64,000 bases of DNA from Nocardia ninae NBRC 108245 (GTDB lineage Bacteria; Actinomycetota; Actinomycetes; Mycobacteriales; Mycobacteriaceae), in contig NZ_BJXA01000001.1 of assembly GCF_007990755.1 (NCBI RefSeq), positions 124,001-188,000 on the forward strand, given 5' to 3'. Shown here one piece after another: positions 56,278 to 64,000 of this stretch. Made by a program: the position numbers and the translations under genes. Below the pieces are notes generated by a model that worked only from the letters and a program-made list of their open reading frames with translations, did not search any database and was not told the DNA's origin. The first letter of the stretch is position 1, and the number at the start of each line of letters is the position of its first letter.

Positions 56278-58638
56278 CTAACCTTCCTGTTCGTCCGAGA
56301 CCACAGCGGAGCGTCGGCCCTGCCTGGTCCCGTTCTCGATGGCGGACATCAGATCGCGTGCTTGTTCGGCGGACCGGGCGGGCGGCGCCGGGGCGGCGGG
56401 CGGCTCGGGTGCGGGTTCGGCCAGTTGCGGGGCCAGATTGGTTTGCCTGCTCCGGCGGGGCAGAGCGGGGCGGCCGTCGCCGTCGGGGCGCGGTGCGGGG
56501 GGCTGGTGCGGGCGTGGGCCGTAGGGCGGCGGCGATTCGATTGCCAGTGTCGCGACCGCTCCTGTTGCGGGCTGGGCGGATTCGACGGGTTCGGGCGCCG
56601 CCGGTGCCGTCATGCGCCGCCGCCGGCCGGGGTCGGTGAGCTCGGCCGGGGTCTGCGCGGGCACCGAGTCGGTGACGATCAGGGCCGAGGGGATGAGCAC
56701 GATCGCTTTGATGCCGCCGTAATCGGATTCGGAGAGCCGCACCGTGACACCGTGGCGCACGGCGAGCTGGGCGAGCACGAACAGCCCGAGGCGCGAGTCC
56801 GCGGACAGGGCCGCGACACCGAAATCCGGTGGGGTGCGCAACATGTCGTTGAGCCGGGTGAGCTCGGACTCGGGCATGCCCATGCCCTGGTCGCTGATCT
56901 CGGTGACCACGCCCTTGCCGACCACGTTGCCGCTGACCTCGACGCGCGACTGCGGCGGGGAGAAGGCGGTGGCGTTGTCGACGAGTTCGGCGAGCAGGTG
57001 GATGAGGTCGGCGACGACGGTGCCGACGACGTGCACCTCGGGCAGCCGCGAGACCCGAACCCTGGCGTAGTCCAGGGTTTCGCCGACCGAGCTGCGCACC
57101 AGGTCCATCAGCGGGACCGGGTTGCGCCACTGCCTGCCGGGCTGGCCGCCGCCGAGGATGGTGAGGTTCTCGGCGTTGCGGCGTTCCCGGGTGGCCAAAT
57201 GATCGAGCCGGAACAATGTGTCGAGCAGCGCCGGATCCTCTTGGCGCCGTTCGGCTTCGTCGAGGATCTCGAGCTGGCGGTGCACCACGATCTGGCTGCG
57301 GTGGGCGATATTGAGGAAGACCGCCTTGACGCCCTCGCGGGTGCGGGCCTCGGCGACCGCGGCGCCGATGGCCGCGGCGTGCGCGTGCTGGAACGCCCTG
57401 GCGACCTGGCCGATCTCGTCGTGGCCGAAGTCCAGCACCGGCGTTTCGGCTGCGGGGTCGATCATTTCGCCCTCGTTGAGCCTGCGCATGGTCTCGGGCA
57501 GACGTTCGTCGGCCATGGCGAAGGTCTGCCTGCGCAGCCGCTTGAGCCTGCGGATGATGCGGTTGGCCAGCACCAGCGCGATCAGGAAGGCCGCGATGCT
57601 GACCACCAGCACGCCGCCGCCGGCGTAGAGCGAGTTCGCGGCGGAGGTGTTGGCCTTGTCCTCGGCCAGTTCCTGGGCGTGCTTGTTCTGCGAGATCCAG
57701 ACGTCGATCAGGGTGCGGTTCACTTCGGCGGCGGCGTTCTGCCAGTCCGTCGTCGACATCGGCAGCGGCAGCTGTTTGGCGCTGCTCGCGGAACTACTGC
57801 TGCTCGACGAACTGCTGGACGAGCTGTTCGCGGCGTTGGCCTGCGTGACCAGATAGCGTTGCGCGAGCGCGGTTTCCATCAGCGACAGCTGCTGCCAGGC
57901 GTTGCTTCCGGTGAGCTTCTGCAACCGCTCGTGCTGGGCGCTGGCGGCGCCTTGTTCGCTGGCCAAATAACCGATTTCCGTGTGGTAGAAGCCGACCTGG
58001 CGCAGGAACTCCTCGATCGGGATGGCGGCCGGTCCGTCGTTGGTGGCGAGCATGACGCCCAGGGCGTTGCTGCGGGCCATCGCCTCGGCGGCGTTGAGGA
58101 AGCGCATGCCGTCGGCGATCGCGACGCCGATCTCGGTGTCGGGTGCGGTCTGCTCGGCGATCTCGGTGCCGACGGAGATGACGTCGAGCAGCCGGTTGTA
58201 GAACATGTAGGCGTCGGAGGGTTGCAGCTGGCCGCCGTCGGTGGCCATCCGCACCTGGGTCATCTGGCTGAGCAGGGTGTTGAAGCCCGCGACGTCGTCG
58301 CCGATCTTGGAGTCGTCGACCGCGCGCAGCCCGGCCGAGATCTCGATCAGCCCGCGCATCGCGCCGTCGAGGCGGATCCGCGCGGCGGCCAGTGCGGGCG
58401 GCACGGTGTCGTCACCGGCGAGCTGGGCCAAGGCCAGTCGGCGTTCCTGCTGAACCGCCTCCATCAACTCCCTGGTGTGCGGGATCGCCTTCTGGTTCTG
58501 CACCGCCCACTCTCGGGCCGTCGTCCCTTCGGCTACCAGGTACCCCGCTGCGCCCACGCCGACTACAAGCAGAGTCAAGCTCGGAATGAGCGCGATTGCC
58601 AGGATTCGCGTACGAACCCCGAGCCTCGCTCTGAACAT
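56278..58638 (-). CDS. Conservon sensor histidine kinase-like protein with NIT sensor domain
   Basis: A 786-residue membrane sensor, first gene of the conservon. Helix 1 is at about 10-35, then a long extracellular domain with the nitrate/nitrite-sensing (NIT) pattern up to ~310, interrupted by a run of twelve serines near 270, then helix 2 at about 340-362, a HAMP-like linker, the F-L-N-I-A-H-R-S-Q and L-D-H-L-A-T-R-E-R-R-N-A-E-N segment, and an ATPase domain with N-box E-L-V-D-N-A, D-Q-G-M-G-M and R-L-G-L-F-V. About 120 Pro/Arg-rich residues end it. Kinase activity of conservon sensors is generally unproven. Confidence 0.92.
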   Translation of the reverse strand: MFRARLGVRTRILAIALIPSLTLLVVGVGAAGYLVAEGTTAREWAVQNQKAIPHTRELMEAVQQERRLALAQLAGDDTVPPALAAARIRLDGAMRGLIEISAGLRAVDDSKIGDDVAGFNTLLSQMTQVRMATDGGQLQPSDAYMFYNRLLDVISVGTEIAEQTAPDTEIGVAIADGMRFLNAAEAMARSNALGVMLATNDGPAAIPIEEFLRQVGFYHTEIGYLASEQGAASAQHERLQKLTGSNAWQQLSLMETALAQRYLVTQANAANSSSSSSSSSSSSASSAKQLPLPMSTTDWQNAAAEVNRTLIDVWISQNKHAQELAEDKANTSAANSLYAGGGVLVVSIAAFLIALVLANRIIRRLKRLRRQTFAMADERLPETMRRLNEGEMIDPAAETPVLDFGHDEIGQVARAFQHAHAAAIGAAVAEARTREGVKAVFLNIAHRSQIVVHRQLEILDEAERRQEDPALLDTLFRLDHLATRERRNAENLTILGGGQPGRQWRNPVPLMDLVRSSVGETLDYARVRVSRLPEVHVVGTVVADLIHLLAELVDNATAFSPPQSRVEVSGNVVGKGVVTEISDQGMGMPESELTRLNDMLRTPPDFGVAALSADSRLGLFVLAQLAVRHGVTVRLSESDYGGIKAIVLIPSALIVTDSVPAQTPAELTDPGRRRRMTAPAAPEPVESAQPATGAVATLAIESPPPYGPRPHQPPAPRPDGDGRPALPRRSRQTNLAPQLAEPAPEPPAAPAPPARSAEQARDLMSAIENGTRQGRRSAVVSDEQEG

Positions 58639-58658
58639 CGGGTCAACCTAAACCACAA

Positions 58659-58677
58659 AACGGACCGTCTGTCCGTT
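58659..58677. promoter_or_regulatory. Palindrome upstream of the conservon
   Basis: AACGGAC-CGTCT-GTCCGTT has perfect seven-base arms around a five-base centre and lies 21 bases before the kinase start. TetR-type repressors often use such sites. No regulator is assigned. Confidence 0.45.
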
Positions 58678-58813
58678 GTGTCCCGGTGAGTGGGACTGGA
58701 ATTGACTTTGCCGCGCCGACCGCGAATAAGCGACATTTCGGGCCGAATGGGCGACGATCGGGCACGATGTGCAGTGCAGTGGCTTCTGACTAGGCCGCGT
58801 CCGGCGTAGATTG

Positions 58814-58834
58814 TGTGTATCTCTCGGTTACACA
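58814..58834. promoter_or_regulatory. Palindrome upstream of gabD2
   Basis: TGTGTA at 58814-58819 and TACACA at 58829-58834 are exact inverse copies nine bases apart, 35 bases before the gabD2 ATG, in a locally A/T-rich patch. It is a candidate operator for gabD2. Confidence 0.45.
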
Positions 58835-58868
58835 AGATCGCATCGATATACACCTGTAGGAGGCAACG

Positions 58869-60422
58869 ATGCCCGCGCCCGAAGCCGCAGTCTTCGACCG
58901 TCTGAGCGCGCTGGCCGCGATAGACCGCCCGGAAGACCGCTCGCGCAAGACCATTGCCGAGACCTTCACCGGTCACCCGCTGGGCAGCGTGCCGGTGGGC
59001 ACCGCCGAGGACGTGACCGCGGCGTTCGAGAAGGCCAGGACCGCGCAGACCCGCTGGGCGGCACGCTCGGTCGCCGACCGCGCCGCGGTGCTGGAACGGT
59101 ATCGGGCGCTGATCGTGGAGCACCGCGAGTTCCTGATGGACGTGGTGCAGGCCGAGACCGGCAAGGCACGCTGGGCGGCCCAGGAAGAGATCATGGGCCT
59201 GATCTTCGCGGCCCGCTACTTCGCCAAGAACGCCGCGAAACTGTTGAGCCCGCACAGCGTGCCCGGCGCGTTCCCGGTGCTCAACCGCACCTCGGTGCGC
59301 ACCCAGCCCAAGGGCGTCGTCGGTGTGGTCGCGCCGTGGAACTATCCGATGCTGCTCTCGATCGGCGACTCCATCCCGGCGCTGATCGCGGGCAACGCGG
59401 TGCTCGTCAAGCCCGACAGCCAGACCCCGTTCTCCTCGCTGGCCAACGCCGAGTTGCTCTACCGCGCGGGCCTGCCGCGCGATCTGCTCGCGGTGGTGCC
59501 CGGGCCGGGCACCGTGGTCGGCACCGCCATCGTCGAGGGCTGCGACTACCTGATGTTCACCGGCTCCTCGGCGACCGGGCGCACCCTGGCCGAGCAGTGC
59601 GGGCGCAGGCTGATCGGGTTCTCCGCCGAGCTCGGCGGCAAGAACCCGATGATCGTGGCCAAGGGCGCGAACCTGGACAAGGTCGCCAAGGCCGCGGTGC
59701 GCGCGTGCTTCTCCAACGCCGGGCAGCTGTGCATCTCGATCGAGCGGCTCTATGTCGAGCGCGCGATCGCCGACGAGTTCACCGAGAAGTTCGTCGCCGC
59801 CGTCAACGCCGCGAAACTCGGTGCGGCCTATGACTATTCGGCCGATATCGGCTCGCTGATCTCCGAGGCGCAGCTCGAGACCGTCACCAAGCATGTCGCC
59901 GACGCCACCTCCAAGGGTGCGAAGGTGCTCGCCGGCGGCAAGGCCCGCCCGGATCTGGGTCCGCTGTTCTTCGAACCGACCGTGCTCGCCGAGGTGACCG
60001 ACGAGATGGAGTGCGGGCGCAATGAGACCTTCGGCCCGCTGGTCTCGATCTATCCGGTCGACACCGTGGACGAGGCCGTGCGCCTGGCCAACGACACCGA
60101 ATACGGCCTCAACGCCAGCGTGTGGGCGGCGAGCAAGTCCGAGGGCGAGCGCATCGCCGCACAACTGCACGCGGGCACCGTGTGCGTCGACGAGGGCTAT
60201 GCCCCCGCATGGGGCAGCACCGCCGCGCCGATGGGTGGCATGGGGATCTCCGGGGTCGGGCGCAGGCACGGCCCCGACGGGCTGCTCAAGTTCACCGAAC
60301 CGCAGACCGTGGTGGTCACCCGTTTCCTGAATCTGGATGCGCCGCCGCTGGTTTCGCAGGACAAGTGGCAGCGGTTCCTGATGACCGTCGCGCGCAGCCT
60401 GCGGTTCCTGCCCGGTCGCTGA
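58869..60422 (+). CDS. gabD2: Succinate-semialdehyde dehydrogenase, GabD2 type
   Basis: A 517-residue aldehyde dehydrogenase very like mycobacterial GabD2, which oxidises succinate semialdehyde to succinate with NADP. It begins M-P-A-P-E-A-A-V-F-D-R-L, has V-V-A-P-W-N-Y-P-M (catalytic Asn), F-T-G-S-S-A-T-G-R, the base glutamate in A-E-L-G-G-K-N-P and the catalytic cysteine in N-A-G-Q-L-C-I-S. AGGAGG at 58858-58863 precedes the ATG. It connects the GABA shunt or a branched TCA cycle to succinate. It is a single gene ended by a hairpin. Confidence 0.93.
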   Translation: MPAPEAAVFDRLSALAAIDRPEDRSRKTIAETFTGHPLGSVPVGTAEDVTAAFEKARTAQTRWAARSVADRAAVLERYRALIVEHREFLMDVVQAETGKARWAAQEEIMGLIFAARYFAKNAAKLLSPHSVPGAFPVLNRTSVRTQPKGVVGVVAPWNYPMLLSIGDSIPALIAGNAVLVKPDSQTPFSSLANAELLYRAGLPRDLLAVVPGPGTVVGTAIVEGCDYLMFTGSSATGRTLAEQCGRRLIGFSAELGGKNPMIVAKGANLDKVAKAAVRACFSNAGQLCISIERLYVERAIADEFTEKFVAAVNAAKLGAAYDYSADIGSLISEAQLETVTKHVADATSKGAKVLAGGKARPDLGPLFFEPTVLAEVTDEMECGRNETFGPLVSIYPVDTVDEAVRLANDTEYGLNASVWAASKSEGERIAAQLHAGTVCVDEGYAPAWGSTAAPMGGMGISGVGRRHGPDGLLKFTEPQTVVVTRFLNLDAPPLVSQDKWQRFLMTVARSLRFLPGR

Positions 60423-60428
60423 TGTCGA

Positions 60429-60464
60429 CGTCCGCCGGGTGGTCGTGCGCCCACCCGGCAGACG
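60429..60464 (+). terminator. Hairpin terminator after gabD2
   Basis: GCCGGGTGG at 60434-60442 pairs with CCACCCGGC at 60451-60459; after one mismatch CGTC (60429) and GACG (60461) extend it. The stem starts seven bases after the gabD2 stop. Confidence 0.8.
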
Positions 60465-60582
60465 CCGCCGCCGGTTCTTCTCCGAGGAGCGCCGGTCCGC
60501 CCGCGCGCGGCGAGTGCGGAGGTTGGCCCGCCCCGCGCGATCGTCCGGTTCGACAGTGCGGGCTCGGAGATCCCGGTGGTCT

Positions 60583-60971
60583 CTAGGTCAGCCGATCGGC
60601 GCCGGTGCGTGGCGGCGGCAACAGGGCCGCTTCCTGATCGGTGAGCAGCCGGGAGCGGATGACGAAGCGCACCCCGTCGGGGGCCTCCAGCGACAGGCCG
60701 CTGCCGCGCCCGTCCACGACGTCCACGGTCAGGTGGGTGTGCTTCCACACCTCGTATTGGTCGGCGCTCATCCAGAATTCGGTGTGCCAGGGCAGGTGAC
60801 CGAGCAGCACGTCGGCGCCGCAGATCCGGAACTCGCGCACCGGGAAACACATCGGCGCGGTGTCGTCGTCGGATTGATGGAACAGCACGGCTCCGTGGTG
60901 TTGGATCAACTGCCGCAGCACCGTCCGGGCCCGTTCGGTGATGGCGATCCGATGGGTTCGATATTGCTGCA

Positions 60972-60972
<1 letters not shown>
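60583..60972 (-). CDS. DUF779 protein, partner of aldehyde dehydrogenase
   Basis: A 129-residue DUF779 protein starting M-Q-Q-Y-R-T-H-R-I, with H-H-G-A-V-L-F-H-Q-S and D-V-L-L-G-H-L-P-W-H-T-E-F-W-M-S. ATG at 60972 overlaps the stop of the aldehyde dehydrogenase gene (TGATG). DUF779 genes are regularly found next to ExaC/AldA-type acetaldehyde dehydrogenases; their role is not known. Confidence 0.92.
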
Positions 60973-62489
<1,517 letters not shown>

Positions 62490-62588
62490 GACACTCGCTC
62501 CTCACAGAATCACTCTGAGAGGGCCACTATGACCGGTGAAGGTTGGTACGAGGTTGGTGTGCGCAGGTCAACCTGGCGCACGAGGGGT

Positions 62589-63821
62589 TCAGCTGTGCAT
62601 CGCGGTGTGCAACCGGGCAGCGACCACGGCGCGGCGCACGTCGTCCAGGGGCAGCAGCCGCAGCGCGTGCTCGTGCACCTCGATATCGCCGGGTGCGCGT
62701 TCACCGAAGGCCACCGCGTGTTCGGCGCGGTCGCTGGCCAGCACCGCATTGCGCACGCCCACATCGAGATATGCGCGCCACTGCACCACGCCGGGGGTGT
62801 CCGAGCCGGGCAGCAGCGGGCCGCGGTAGAGCCACACCGCCGAGGTGGTGTCCCCGGCGGCGACGGCGGCCAGCAAGTCCACCGCATCGCAGGCGACCGG
62901 GCCGGTCAACAGATAGCGGCGGTTGGTGATCTCGCCGCCGGTGGCACGGCGCAGGTGCGAGACATCGGCTTTGAGGGTGCTGGTGGACACCGCACGGTCG
63001 CCGTAGACGGCGGCGTGCAGTTGCTCGGGGGTGAAGCCGTCGGGTTCGAGGGCGAGCAGGGCCAGGATCTCGAGCTGGCGCGGCGGCAGCGGGACGGGGC
63101 GGCCGTCGCGGATCAGCCGTGCGGTACCCAGACATTCGAGGCGCACGCCCGGGGTCGGCGCGGGTTCGGCTACGCGCAGCATGGTTTCCACGGCGGTGAC
63201 CAGGGCCCGCACCGAGGTCATCACGGCCGGGTGTGAGCGGTCCCAGGAGCTGGACAGGTCGAGCACGCCGACCTGGCTGCCGTCGGGGGCGTGGATGGGT
63301 GCGGAGTAGCAGACCCAGCCGTGCAGGGCGGCGACGAGGTGTTCGGCGGAGAACACCGAGCAGGCGCGGTCGTCGTGCAGTGCGAGGGAGAGTCCGTTGG
63401 TGCCCATGTGGGATTCGTCCCAGCAGCCGCCGGGGGCGAAGTTGACGTTCTCGGCCTGCCTGCGCAGGGTGCGGTCGCCGCAGGACCACATGATGGTGCC
63501 GTCGGCGTCGGTGACCACGGCCAGATAGCCCGCGTCCTCGGTGATGCCGCGCAGGTCACTCGACAGTTCGGTGATCGGGGTGCGCAGCGGCGAGCGCGCC
63601 CAGGTGTCGCTGATGTCGTCGAGGCCGGGCGCGACGGTGACCGACGGGTCGACGCTGTGCAGCGAACGCTGCCAGGAGCGGGCGACGTCGGTGCGTAGCA
63701 AGGTCGTTCGGGGCGGGGGCGTGGCGATACTCGGAGCCGTAGCCCAGCGCTCCCATTCCTTCTCCAGTTCGGCCCGCTGCTGGGTCAGGGTGCGGAACTG
63801 TGCCACCTTGGGAAACCCCAT
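62589..63821 (-). CDS. GAF-domain transcriptional regulator (AcoR-like N-terminus, no sigma-54 domain)
   Basis: A 410-residue regulator. After a 45-residue leader, T-D-V-A-R-S-W-Q-R-S-L begins an AcoR-like region, followed by a GAF domain with M-W-S-C-G-D and M-G-T-N-G-L-S-L-A-L. From about residue 225 comes a winged helix (L-P-P-R-Q-L-E-I-L-A-L-L-A-L-E and L-K-A-D-V-S-H-L-R-R-A-T-G-G). The AAA+ module of sigma-54 activators is missing. It lies 99 bases upstream of the aldehyde dehydrogenase gene in the same direction, as such regulators of aldehyde or acetoin use commonly do. ATG at 63821. Confidence 0.88.
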   Translation of the reverse strand: MGFPKVAQFRTLTQQRAELEKEWERWATAPSIATPPPRTTLLRTDVARSWQRSLHSVDPSVTVAPGLDDISDTWARSPLRTPITELSSDLRGITEDAGYLAVVTDADGTIMWSCGDRTLRRQAENVNFAPGGCWDESHMGTNGLSLALHDDRACSVFSAEHLVAALHGWVCYSAPIHAPDGSQVGVLDLSSSWDRSHPAVMTSVRALVTAVETMLRVAEPAPTPGVRLECLGTARLIRDGRPVPLPPRQLEILALLALEPDGFTPEQLHAAVYGDRAVSTSTLKADVSHLRRATGGEITNRRYLLTGPVACDAVDLLAAVAAGDTTSAVWLYRGPLLPGSDTPGVVQWRAYLDVGVRNAVLASDRAEHAVAFGERAPGDIEVHEHALRLLPLDDVRRAVVAARLHTAMHS

Positions 63822-63826
63822 CGTCG

Positions 63827-63838
63827 TGTGAGCTCACA
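63827..63838. promoter_or_regulatory. 12-bp palindrome at the GAF regulator start
   Basis: TGTGAGCTCACA is a perfect palindrome five bases upstream of the regulator ATG. It has the half-sites of a CRP-type box, but only two bases between them instead of six, so CRP binding is doubtful. It may be an autoregulatory site. The remaining bases to 64000 show no gene. Confidence 0.35.
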
Positions 63839-64000
63839 TTCGCTCTCTCATTCTGGCGTACGCACGACCGGAACGGGAGGGATTGACGGCAAACCGAACG
63901 GTCCCCATTGGTTGGGGTCGTGTCGCCTCGGCGTGGCGGGTGCGTTTGCCGCGCACAGTATGCGCGGCTGGTATGCGCGCCGGTGCCGGGGTGCGTCGCT

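Noticed and set aside
55499-57130. Long upstream extensions of the GTPase and roadblock frames
   Set aside because: They lie over the DUF742 and kinase genes in other frames; coupled starts at 55498 and 56275 fit the families.
63827-63838. CRP-family binding site
   Set aside because: The half-sites TGTGA and TCACA are only two bases apart instead of six, so it is kept only as an unassigned palindrome.

Overview
The window reads as chromosome of a high-GC actinomycete of the order Mycobacteriales, most like Nocardia. The support is the roughly 68% GC by eye, the frequent GTG starts, the four-base ATGA/GTGA stop-start overlaps, a 14-subunit nuo operon of mycobacterial type followed by an atypical receiver-domain gene, a conservon (sensor kinase, roadblock, DUF742, GTPase), a TIGR00027-type methyltransferase and a GabD2-type dehydrogenase. 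This placement is inference from protein families only. No rRNA, tRNA, CRISPR array, insertion sequence or prophage was seen.

Layout. 1-13.3 kb is accessory metabolism: a cut-off TetR gene with an alpha/beta hydrolase, a secreted DUF6351-type hydrolase, a heterodimeric ABC exporter with one dead and one live ATPase half, a secreted alpha-amylase, two short-chain dehydrogenases flanking a 72-bp-period array of palindromic repeats, and an MFS permease coupled to a PAP2-like membrane protein. 13.4-29.4 kb (minus strand) is the respiratory complex I operon nuoA-N. It has two unusual points: nuoH and nuoI form one open frame, and a 28-codon membrane-peptide gene with its own ribosome site sits between nuoM and nuoN. 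29.9-35.3 kb holds a receiver-like protein, an uncharacterised three-gene operon (flavoprotein-like, membrane protein, FHA/zinc-ribbon protein) and an alanine-rich gene with no start codon. 35.5-39.1 kb has a GH18 chitinase-like protein, a MerR/imine-reductase-like divergent pair and a methyltransferase.

39.1-45.7 kb is a Calvin-Benson cluster: divergent cbbR, then red-type RuBisCO cbbL-cbbS, the activase cbbX, fructose-bisphosphatase, phosphoribulokinase and a small heat-shock protein. It codes for CO2 fixation, RuBisCO reactivation and regeneration of ribulose bisphosphate, but has no hydrogenase, CO dehydrogenase, transketolase or aldolase here, so the energy source and the rest of the cycle must lie elsewhere. 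45.9-54.9 kb contains a SnoaL-like protein, dinB with a LexA-type box on its start codon, a BlaI/M56 regulatory pair, a winged-helix protein with a decayed partial copy behind it, a TetR-controlled DrrAB-like exporter, a VOC protein, a Nudix hydrolase and a membrane protein. 54.9-58.6 kb is the conservon. 58.8-63.8 kb holds gabD2 and an AldA/ExaC-like dehydrogenase whose expected catalytic cysteine is tyrosine, with its DUF779 partner and a GAF-domain regulator.

Strong hairpins close most transcription units (1139, 13432, 34695, 36646, 53305, 54861, 60429). Long palindromes mark several likely operators (124, 47825, 51438, 58659, 58814).
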